This document shows, one piece after another, positions 6,168 through 11,332 of a DNA stretch of 11,332 nucleotides. This DNA is from Planctomycetota bacterium. GTDB lineage: Bacteria; Planctomycetota; Phycisphaerae; UBA1845. Both the position numbers and the translations under genes were made by a program. Each line of letters opens with the position of its first letter. Positions within the stretch are counted from its first letter, which is position 1. The notes beneath the pieces were generated by a model. It was not told the origin of the DNA. It saw only the letters and a list, made by a program, of their open reading frames with translations, and ran no database searches. The stretch lies in the NCBI GenBank assembly GCA_024277835.1, contig JAJRUK010000243.1, forward strand, positions 1-11,332, written 5' to 3'.

Positions 6168-6614
6168 TTATACGTCCACTACGTCGGTGATGTGATTGGC
6201 GATCGTGTTACCGGTTGGGATTTGCACTCGAAAGGGAACGCCGATCAGTTCAGACGTGCCTTTGTTTTGGTTCGGGATGGTGATGGCGGCGTCGCCGGCG
6301 AAGAGGATGTCGGTGAAGGTGCGTTTTCGCAGTTGACCGTTGGCGGTGTAGCGCACGATCAGATCAATGCCCGCGGTGATGGCGAACAATTCCTCCGCGA
6401 CGGACCCATGGTATGAAAAGAGCAAACCCGATGCGCGGTGAAGTCCGCGGTCGAAGGTTCCCCGCGCGCCAGCGGAAGCGTCGTCGCCGGAGAAGGGGAC
6501 GGGTTCGATCCCGACCTTGTAGACCAAACTATGCACGCCTTCGATCGATGTTTCCGTAAACGGAGACGCTTGCAGCTTGGTCGATGCGCCGCGTGTTGCG
6601 AGTATCCAGATCAT
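6168..6614 (-). CDS. Small virion protein, possibly tail-tube-like (unknown family)
   Basis: The 148-residue product starts at the ATG at 6614, four bases after the stop of the preceding gene. A longer in-frame reading from 6818 would overlap that gene completely, so it is not used. The sequence is beta-rich, with the segments TSIEGVHSLVYKVGIEPVPF and DRGLHRASGLLFSYHGS, then a basic strand pair (RYTANGQLRKRTFTD), and a final ELIGVPFRVQIPTG. The wording 'friendly' to tail-tube folds (a long strand, a Gly-rich turn, then 'G.PFRV') makes a tube or head-tail interface protein possible. I have no family match, and no tape measure gene follows as would be expected for a long tail. Confidence 0.6.
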   Translation of the reverse strand: MIWILATRGASTKLQASPFTETSIEGVHSLVYKVGIEPVPFSGDDASAGARGTFDRGLHRASGLLFSYHGSVAEELFAITAGIDLIVRYTANGQLRKRTFTDILFAGDAAITIPNQNKGTSELIGVPFRVQIPTGNTIANHITDVVDV

Positions 6615-6618
6615 AACG

Positions 6619-7098
6619 TTACGCCGGTGTTTGGTTTTGGTTTCGCTGAATCTTGACGATGAGGGTTTGATTGGCCATGGCAGAGAGTGTGCGCGGTCCG
6701 GAGCGTATTGTTGCATCGTCGAACGTCCAAGCGCGATCGTCGAAACCTTCTGCGCCGTCGAGGATGCCGGTACCGATGAGGCTATCGAGGTAGTCGTCGG
6801 TTGCGCCGACGTGGTCAAGAATCATGCCGAAGGGGTCTGCGCTTGTGACGTCAGTCACGATGCGCGCAGCAATTTCGACTTCCATAATGCGGTCGCCGCC
6901 AACCGTCGCGATTCGTTTCGCGCCGGTGAGGTCGATCGAAAGAAACGGTCGCGGATGGTCCGTTGCGCCTGGCGCGCCGACGTGAACCGCCAGGAACGGG
7001 TTCGTTGTCGTCGGAGGACTCGCGACGAGGTTCGCCCGAAGGTTGACGACGAGCTGGTCGAGGGCGGCGCGGATGGTTGTTCGATCGGGTGTTGGCAT
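6619..7098 (-). CDS. Probable head-tail completion / tail terminator protein (Mu gp37-like position)
   Basis: The 159-residue product starts with a helix (TIRAALDQLVVNLRANLVA) followed by strands typical of tail terminator or neck proteins: RPFLSIDLTGAKRIA, then DRIMEVEIAARIVTDV, then a helix DPFGMILDHVGATDDYLDSL and a closing pair of strands (SGPRTLSAMANQTLIVKIQ). In Mu-like operons this slot, just after the DUF1320 gene, is taken by the DUF1834/gp37 protein, a small tail-joining protein. The assignment rests on position plus fold-like pattern and not on a diagnostic motif. The ATG at 7098 has AGGA eight bases upstream. The gene is followed by the next start after four bases. Confidence 0.6.
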   Translation of the reverse strand: MPTPDRTTIRAALDQLVVNLRANLVASPPTTTNPFLAVHVGAPGATDHPRPFLSIDLTGAKRIATVGGDRIMEVEIAARIVTDVTSADPFGMILDHVGATDDYLDSLIGTGILDGAEGFDDRAWTFDDATIRSGPRTLSAMANQTLIVKIQRNQNQTPA

Positions 7099-7160
7099 GG
7101 TTTGTTCCTAATCTGCGCGAACAGGTTCAGTCGATGTGAGAGACGGTTAGGTTGTCGGAG

Positions 7161-7604
7161 TTAGTAGTCGCTGAATTCGTCACGCGATAGGACGCGCTTG
7201 TCGCCTGTGGTTGTTGCGATGGTTCCTTGCGCGCTGTTAGCGGAAACCGGAGTAGCCGCGGGTAAGGCGATCACGCCTTTGGCGATCAGCGCGAGCCACG
7301 CGATGGTCTGGTCGTAACGTTTTCCGGCGTCGTCGCTGACGGGGGGTCTTCGCAGTCGCAGGCGATACTCAGCCACGTCGAGCGCGACGGACTTTAGCAT
7401 ATCCGACAGATCGGTATGCGCGGCGACATCGATCGGCACCTGGTACCTTGCGGCGAGGTACGAATTCACCTCCGCCTCTGCCGCGAGACGAATTTCGTCT
7501 ACGACAGCCACGTCGGCGATGCTGTCACCGTCATCGTCAGCAAACTGAATGTAGGCGGTCGCGCCGACGCGCGTCTGGATGTCGATGTTCGTGAGGTAGG
7601 CCAT
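7161..7604 (-). CDS. DUF1320 / Mu gp36-like head-tail joining protein
   Basis: This 147-residue protein shows the usual DUF1320 plan: it starts MAYLTNIDIQTRVGATAYIQ, has a helix with EIRLAAEAEVNSYLAARYQV (about residues 37-56) and the 'P..' turn before LSDMLKSVALDVAEYRLRLR, and closes with a polar tail (DKRVLSRDEFSDY). In Mu the equivalent, gp36, belongs to the connector set placed after the major capsid gene. The family is thought to be an adaptor between portal and tail. Its order here, directly after gpT, matches. The ATG at 7604 has GGGAG eleven bases upstream and a nearer purine run. It lies beyond a terminator-like hairpin, so its expression may be lower than that of capsid. Confidence 0.85.
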   Translation of the reverse strand: MAYLTNIDIQTRVGATAYIQFADDDGDSIADVAVVDEIRLAAEAEVNSYLAARYQVPIDVAAHTDLSDMLKSVALDVAEYRLRLRRPPVSDDAGKRYDQTIAWLALIAKGVIALPAATPVSANSAQGTIATTTGDKRVLSRDEFSDY

Positions 7605-7627
7605 GACTTCTTTGCTCCCAGAGAAAA

Positions 7628-7659
7628 GAGGGGACGCGGCGCGGTGGCAGCGTCCCCTC
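7628..7659 (-). terminator. Terminator-like hairpin after the major capsid gene
   Basis: A perfect 10-bp inverted repeat (GAGGGGACGC at 7628-7637 and GCGTCCCCTC at 7650-7659) with a 12-base loop starts 15 bases after the capsid stop. In the transcript the stem is followed by TTTTCTC, so it has the form of an intrinsic terminator. Inside an operon it would act as a leaky stop, giving more capsid than connector and tail message. Confidence 0.6.
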
Positions 7660-7673
7660 GGCGCGTTGCCGCG

Positions 7674-8597
7674 TTAGACGATAGAGGCCATGTCCATGCT
7701 GACGGCGTACTGCCAGTAGCCATAGGCCATGCGGTATCGGGCGCGAGCGCCGTAGAGGAACTTCTCGCGTCGGAAGCCTTCGTCGCTGTCTTCAGTGAGC
7801 GCGGAGAACTCGACCGACTCTCTGTCCTGGAAGATGAACGGGCGGATGATGCCGTCGGTCTTGAGCAGGAACCAATTGCTGAGGTCGGTTAGCCACGGGA
7901 AGGCAACGACGCGGGCAACGCCTTGTAGTGCGTTGGAGGTGCTGTTGACGACGGTTGCGTTGACCGCTTCGAGGGCGGTCATGTACATGGTCGTGGGCAC
8001 GACGCAAACGAGGCCGCTGGCGGAGAGCGACATGGGGTCGCCCTGGTCGTCTTTGAAGCCGATCATGGCTCCGATGGCGGTCTTGAGGGACGCCTTGAAC
8101 TCGGTCACGGTCGGGTCTTCGGGTGTCACTGCGTCGCTGGTGATCCTGTTATCCTGAGCGCCCGACGATCCGGAGACATGGGCGTAGTGGAAGAAGGAGA
8201 CGCCGTCGTAGCTATTGAATCCGGCGGTGGCTCCGTTGATCAGCAGTTGCGCGAGGAGGTAGTCTTTGTGGGTGGCAGCGCGGGCTGCGAGTTCGCCAAC
8301 GCGGATGCGGATTTGACCGGTCTTGTCGTCGGAGATTTCATCGCGATCAACTTCGAGGGTCGATTCGTATTTGAGGTTCTCGACGGAATAGGATTCGGTG
8401 CCGATGCCTTTGGCGATGCGGCCTGTACCCCATTCGCGCATTCGCGGGATCGAGCCGAGCCATTTGTACGTTTCGCTGTCAGAGTTGGATTGAATGCGGG
8501 TTGAGAGGTCGGCGAAGTTCGTTTTCGTGTCGTTGAAGCGCTGGAAGAATTCGCTTCGCAAGCCTTTGGTGAGTAATCCTGTGTTGATAACCGCCAC
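7674..8597 (-). CDS. Major capsid protein, Mu gpT-like
   Basis: The 307-residue product matches the Mu gpT major head subunit family in wording and length. It begins INTGLLTKGLRSEFFQRFND, continues with YKWLGSIPRMREWGTGRIAK and an ENLKYESTLEVDRDEISDDK segment (the long spine region of an HK97-like fold), and closes with YGARARYRMAYGYWQYAV. These blocks are what I recall as conserved in gpT. It self-assembles to form the icosahedral head shell. The start is a GTG at 8597, with AAGGAG seven bases upstream, the best ribosome binding site in the operon. A TTG could be used further down but lacks this site. A hairpin follows the TAA. Confidence 0.95.
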   Translation of the reverse strand: MAVINTGLLTKGLRSEFFQRFNDTKTNFADLSTRIQSNSDSETYKWLGSIPRMREWGTGRIAKGIGTESYSVENLKYESTLEVDRDEISDDKTGQIRIRVGELAARAATHKDYLLAQLLINGATAGFNSYDGVSFFHYAHVSGSSGAQDNRITSDAVTPEDPTVTEFKASLKTAIGAMIGFKDDQGDPMSLSASGLVCVVPTTMYMTALEAVNATVVNSTSNALQGVARVVAFPWLTDLSNWFLLKTDGIIRPFIFQDRESVEFSALTEDSDEGFRREKFLYGARARYRMAYGYWQYAVSMDMASIV

Positions 8598-8604
8598 TGG
8601 GGTT

Positions 8605-8610
8605 CTCCTT
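8605..8610 (-). promoter_or_regulatory. Strong ribosome binding site of the capsid gene
   Basis: On the minus strand AAGGAG lies seven bases before the GTG start at 8597. It is the closest to consensus in the late operon and decides the GTG start. This fits a protein needed in hundreds of copies. Confidence 0.8.
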
Positions 8611-8645
8611 AATTTCTGTTTTTCGTTGTGTTGTTGAGTTCGGGA

Positions 8646-8670
8646 TGTCGGGTCGATGACCCGACCTACG
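8646..8670. repeat. REP-like palindrome, copy 1 (between decoration and capsid genes)
   Basis: TCGGGTC (8648-8654) and GACCCGA (8658-8664) form a perfect 7-bp stem around GAT, followed by CCTACG. In the transcript it begins six bases after the decoration gene's stop codon. Copy 2 at 9505-9529 is identical at 23 of 25 positions. The unit (CGTAGGTCGG followed by ATCGACCCG on the minus strand) resembles GTAGGTCGG-type interspersed palindromes seen in many genomes, by recollection. No T-run follows. Confidence 0.75.
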
Positions 8671-8675
8671 TGTTA

Positions 8676-9440
8676 TTAGACGTAGTCGACTTCTACGAGG
8701 AAGGGGCCTGGGTTGGCGTTGGCTCCGTTCGTGACAGCCAGTGTCATTACATCTCCGGCGGTGATGTGGGTGTTAGAGGTTGCACCGAGGTCTTTGTCTG
8801 TGTTGGCTGCGGGGAAGGTGTTGGTTGCGTTGAATGTGGCGCTGACGACGGTGCCACCGCCGGTGGCGAGGGTGACGACGCAGATGTTGGTGTTGTCGAT
8901 GCCTACGGCGGCAGTAGCCTGGTTGACGACGCGGGCAGAGACGATCCAGCCTTCGCTGTTGAAGCTGTGCACGGCGCGGGCGGCGATGTCGGCCCCGGTT
9001 GCGAGGTTTTCGACGGCGTGCGTTGTGGTTTTGATTTTTGCGCGCTGGGTGTCGATGCGCAGGATGATTTCGCCGGACGTGACGAAGTCTTGCACGAGTC
9101 CGACGTACGTGTTTCCGGAGCCTGTGAAGGTGAGCGTGTTGTCGTCGGAGGCGAAGACGGGCCTGCCGATGTCTGTGATGGCAGCGCCGGAGAGCGCGTG
9201 GCCAAAGTCGCCGAGAGTGTAGACGCGGACGGCGAGTGCGCCGTTTGCGCCGGTCGAGTTGTCGATGTCTTCGTAAGCGATGCCAATGAAGGGGTCGCCC
9301 GCGGCGATCGGTTGGGCGTAGCCAGTTGCCGCGCGTCCGACGAGTGCGCCCTTGTAGATGCGCTGGGAAGCGGCGACCTGATAGCTTCGGAGTTCTTGAT
9401 CGATGTAGTGATCGACTTCACGGTTTGCGGTGAGTGCCAT
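8676..9440 (-). CDS. DUF2190-like capsid decoration protein with extra C-terminal domain
   Basis: The 254-residue protein is made of two parts. Residues 1-130 look like a DUF2190 cement protein: SYQVAASQRIYKGALVG (about 19-35), IAYEDIDNSTGANG, a VRVYTLGDFGH strand, and GLVQDFVTSGEIILRID. DUF2190 proteins sit between protease and capsid genes in many phages and stabilise the shell. Residues about 135-254 form a second beta-rich domain with GWIVSARVVNQAT, ICVVTLATGGGTVVSATFN and a final PGPFLVEVDYV, which I recall from other phage surface proteins but cannot name. A typical DUF2190 protein has only about 110-130 residues, so this is a fusion or elaboration. The ATG at 9440 has AAAGGA 11-12 bases upstream. 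REP-like palindromes flank the gene on both sides. Confidence 0.75.
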   Translation of the reverse strand: MALTANREVDHYIDQELRSYQVAASQRIYKGALVGRAATGYAQPIAAGDPFIGIAYEDIDNSTGANGALAVRVYTLGDFGHALSGAAITDIGRPVFASDDNTLTFTGSGNTYVGLVQDFVTSGEIILRIDTQRAKIKTTTHAVENLATGADIAARAVHSFNSEGWIVSARVVNQATAAVGIDNTNICVVTLATGGGTVVSATFNATNTFPAANTDKDLGATSNTHITAGDVMTLAVTNGANANPGPFLVEVDYV

Positions 9441-9504
9441 TTTTGTTTTGTTCCTTTCGTTTTTGATCTTGTGGTGATTGCAAGCGCGTGCGATTGTTGT
9501 TGAA

Positions 9505-9529
9505 TGCCGGGTCGATGATCCGACCTACG
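9505..9529. repeat. REP-like palindrome, copy 2 (overlaps the protease stop codon)
   Basis: This copy differs from the one at 8646-8670 at two of 25 positions. The stem CGGGTC/GATCCG around GAT keeps one G-T wobble. On the minus strand it starts CGTAGGTCGG; the TAG of that string (9525-9527) is the stop codon of the protease gene. The repeat therefore replaced or defined the end of that reading frame. Confidence 0.7.
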
Positions 9530-10481
9530 CTGCTTCGCTTCGCTTGGAGTTGTTAAGTCCCGCTTCGTTAAGGGCGGAGGCAATGAAGGCTTGTTCGTTG
9601 GTGATTCCAGTGAGCATGGGGGTTGCGCGGAATTCGGCGCGTGCTTTGGCGATGATGGCCTGGCGTCTGCTATCGAGTCCGTTTGCGTTGTGTGGCTGGG
9701 CGAGTCTGCCGGGGGCGACGATGATCGGCGCGGTGTTGAACCATTCGTCGAAGAGTCCTTCTTCTTTGGCGACGAGAGCCTCGGCCCAGGCGCGTTGGGC
9801 TTCGACAAGTTTCCCGCTGCGCATTGCTTCGTTGATGCGATGAGCGACGTGTTTGTCTTTGACCTGTCGCTCGAGCGCGATGATGCGCTGACTGGCGGCG
9901 AGGAGTACGTCGTGCGGGTCGGCGTCTTCGGAAAGTTGCAGCTCTTGTCGAAGGGCGACGAGCGGAATGATTGCTTCGTTGTGATGCTCGATACTGTTGA
10001 CGATGGGGGCCATGCCGATGATGGCGGGCTTGTTGGTGAGGGCGACGGAGTGGATGGCGGAGAGTTTGCGATCGGTTTTTCGGATGAGCGCAACGGGCGA
10101 GAGGTAGCGGTATTCTTTGGTGGCGAGCATTTCCATTGCGCGGTCGGTCCATTCGATTTCGGCGAGAATGCCGACGCCGGGTTCGGACAGGATTTTCTTG
10201 ATCCAACCGGCGGCGGGGGCTTGACCGGAGGGCGAGCTGTAGGTTCCGCCGAGGGTCTGGTGTTCGTAGTCGATGGGGATGTCGGTGCCGTGTTCGTCGA
10301 AGGCTGCCACAACAAGTGCGGCAGATTCGTCATCAACGACGAAGCTGCCGTTGGTGCTTTCGACTTGTCCCCAGGGTGCGACGAGGACGCGCGCTGGGAC
10401 GTCGTTGGCATCGAGGGTAGCTGAGCTGAGTGCGGCGAGTTGGTCGTCGCTGGTTGGCGAGATGTTTTGAGTTGGTTTCAT
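9525..10481 (-). CDS. Mu gpI-like head maturation protease with probable scaffold domain
   Basis: The 318-residue protein matches the Mu I protease family. Conserved blocks are VPARVLVAPWGQV (28-40), DIPIDYEHQT (67-76), APAAGWIKKI (88-97), YRYLSPVALI (124-133) and HSVALTNKPAII (144-155). The family cleaves the scaffold and, in some phages, the capsid N-terminus during head assembly. The C-terminal part (about 165-318) is helical and charged, with RIIALERQVKDKHVAHRINE, as expected for a scaffold; in Mu a separate scaffold Z is made from an internal start within I. I see Met codons at 10013 and 9824 but no convincing Shine-Dalgarno before them. The ATG at 10481 with GGAG twelve bases upstream is preferred over an in-frame TTG at 10523. 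The stop codon lies in a repeat. Confidence 0.88.
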   Translation of the reverse strand: MKPTQNISPTSDDQLAALSSATLDANDVPARVLVAPWGQVESTNGSFVVDDESAALVVAAFDEHGTDIPIDYEHQTLGGTYSSPSGQAPAAGWIKKILSEPGVGILAEIEWTDRAMEMLATKEYRYLSPVALIRKTDRKLSAIHSVALTNKPAIIGMAPIVNSIEHHNEAIIPLVALRQELQLSEDADPHDVLLAASQRIIALERQVKDKHVAHRINEAMRSGKLVEAQRAWAEALVAKEEGLFDEWFNTAPIIVAPGRLAQPHNANGLDSRRQAIIAKARAEFRATPMLTGITNEQAFIASALNEAGLNNSKRSEAA

Positions 10482-10568
10482 GACTTGTGTTGACTCCGTG
10501 GTTTGAAGCGTTTGACTTTTCAACTTAATAACGTGATCGGTGATCGGGTTGCTGAATTACTTAAGCGA

Positions 10569-11332
10569 TCAGCGCTTGCGACCGCCAAGCGAAGGTTCGT
10601 TTTCACTTCCGGCGGGGATGCCAAGGACGTCGCGTGCCCAGTCTTGCGGTACGGATACGCCGAGTTGATTGACAGCCACGTCGAGAATGTCGGCGAGTTC
10701 TCTTGCGTCGGTGGGTCGGCGCGGGCGGCGGCAGAAGAACGGAACGGGGGCGCGGTCGCCGAAGCGAAGTCGGGTGATGGGCGACAACAGGTCGCGACGG
10801 ATGGTGCGGCCTTCTTTTCTCAGGTCGTCGGCGAGGATGTCTTTGCGCACTTCGTCTTGCACCTGTGTGGCGGCGAGTGAACCTCGTTGGCCGGAAATGT
10901 CTGTCGTGAGGGTTTGACCGAGCCAGGCTTTGCTCATTTCGCGGTTGAGGAATTCGAGCAGTCGTTCGTAGGGCGGACCGGCGGTGCCACGGTTTGCTTC
11001 GACGATTTGCAGCTCGACGGCGCGACTGAAGATGCCAGCGGCGTTCGAGCCAAGCGATTCGAGCATGGTGAGCAGTTCGCGCTTTTCTTCGGGGCTGGCG
11101 CTGGGTTCGTATCGGGCGATGCGAATGGGCATGCCGAACACTTCCGCGAAGATCAGCCAATCTTTCAGCGAGAGATTTTTCGCCAGGTACGCGAGTGCAG
11201 TCACGCGGAGCAGGCCGCCGCGCTGTGGGTGACCCGAAACGCTGTGCAGCGCGTGGACGATCAATTTGTTGGGCGTCGGTGCGATGCCTTCGTCCGGGTG
11301 ACTTTCAATAAGTATCCGGAGGCAGTCGAACG
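10569..11332 (-). CDS. Portal protein, DUF935 / Mu gp29-like (N-terminal part missing)
   Basis: The frame stays open to the right edge, so 253 C-terminal residues are present. Signature blocks are TPNKLIVHALHSVSGHPQRG, then GGLLRVTALAYLAKNLSLKD, WLIFAEVFGMPIRIARYEP, and the EANRG and KAWLGQTLTTD segments. All fit DUF935 portal proteins of Mu-like phages. The dodecameric portal sits at one capsid vertex and is the channel for DNA packaging and ejection. The C-terminal part carries LADILDVAVNQLGVSVPQDW before a short basic end (LGGRKR). Apparent internal starts such as the TTG at 11264 are not real starts. After its stop the next gene begins only 87 bases on, so the F-like morphogenesis gene that usually follows a DUF935 portal is absent here. 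Confidence 0.93.
   Translation of the reverse strand, partial: FDCLRILIESHPDEGIAPTPNKLIVHALHSVSGHPQRGGLLRVTALAYLAKNLSLKDWLIFAEVFGMPIRIARYEPSASPEEKRELLTMLESLGSNAAGIFSRAVELQIVEANRGTAGPPYERLLEFLNREMSKAWLGQTLTTDISGQRGSLAATQVQDEVRKDILADDLRKEGRTIRRDLLSPITRLRFGDRAPVPFFCRRPRRPTDARELADILDVAVNQLGVSVPQDWARDVLGIPAGSENEPSLGGRKR

Larger units (their letters stand above)
3652..11332 (-). mobile_element. Mu-like prophage late (head) operon or prophage-derived cassette, partial
   Basis: Eleven genes on one strand follow the order portal, protease, DUF2190 decoration, gpT capsid, DUF1320, completion protein, small structural proteins and LamG protein. The first five are the order known from Mu-like heads. Gene spacing is tight (3 to 90 bases, apart from one 252-base repeat-filled gap). 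The operon is cut at the right edge inside the portal, so terminase, transposase and regulators, if present, lie outside. No tape measure, sheath, baseplate or lysis gene is seen. The left boundary is taken as the LamG stop codon; no phage end sequence or target duplication could be identified. Confidence 0.8.

Noticed and set aside
8628..9503. A 291-codon plus-strand frame opposite the decoration gene
   Set aside because: It is the antisense shadow of a gene with strong family evidence. Its translation is Val/Asp/Gly/Cys-rich with no recognisable domain.
9824..10013. A separate scaffold start (Mu Z-like) inside the protease gene
   Set aside because: In-frame Met codons exist at 10013 and 9824, but neither has a convincing Shine-Dalgarno. 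A separate product is possible but is not supported enough to annotate.
8903..10411. A 502-codon open frame on the minus strand overlapping the protease and decoration genes
   Set aside because: It is a different frame of the same strand, with a Ser/Pro/Thr-rich composition that follows from the codon bias of the real genes. It has no family signal and would span two clear phage genes.
9591..10424. A 277-codon plus-strand frame opposite the protease gene
   Set aside because: It is an antisense shadow, with a Gly/Asp/Phe-rich low-complexity translation and no ribosome binding site.

Overview
The window looks like chromosomal DNA of a GC-rich bacterium, most likely a member of the Planctomycetota. 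The reasons are the wording of the partial RecO at the left edge, a small planctomycete-style lipoprotein, and intergenic repeat families that I recall as common in that phylum (GCCCC-NNN-GGGGC hairpins, a GCCGGCAAGATGCCGG element, and a CCGCGACCGTGAGGGAGCG element). This assignment is by recollection; no search was possible.

Left third (1-3206), ordinary host genes, nearly all on the minus strand. In transcription order from right to left: a small heat-shock protein (hsp20), an 86-residue protein that overlaps a PIN-domain ribonuclease by four bases (ATGA), a membrane-anchored alpha/beta hydrolase, and the start of recO, which runs off the left edge. One small lipoprotein gene on the plus strand diverges from hsp20.

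Middle (3207-3651), about 445 bases without a gene. It is filled with short palindromes that belong to interspersed repeat families.

Right two thirds (3652-11332), one long minus-strand late operon of a Mu-like prophage or prophage-derived cassette. In transcription order: the C-terminal part of a DUF935/Mu gp29-like portal (cut by the right edge), a Mu gpI-like head maturation protease with a probable scaffold tail, a DUF2190-like decoration protein with an extra C-terminal domain, a Mu gpT-like major capsid protein, a Mu gp36-like DUF1320 protein, a probable head-tail completion or tail terminator protein, four small beta-rich proteins of unknown function, and a LamG/concanavalin-like lectin protein that ends the operon. 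A strong hairpin followed by a T-rich run lies just after the capsid gene and could reduce transcription of the downstream genes.

The most interesting points are these. The cassette goes from head genes straight to small beta-sandwich and lectin proteins, with no tape measure, sheath, baseplate or lysis gene in view, and with no F-like or G-like morphogenesis gene between portal and protease. Repeats of the same families seen in the flanking host DNA have entered the intergenic spaces of the phage operon, and one supplies the stop codon of the protease gene. This points to a long-resident, possibly domesticated, element. The PIN nuclease and its overlapping partner are a candidate toxin-antitoxin-like pair of an unfamiliar type.
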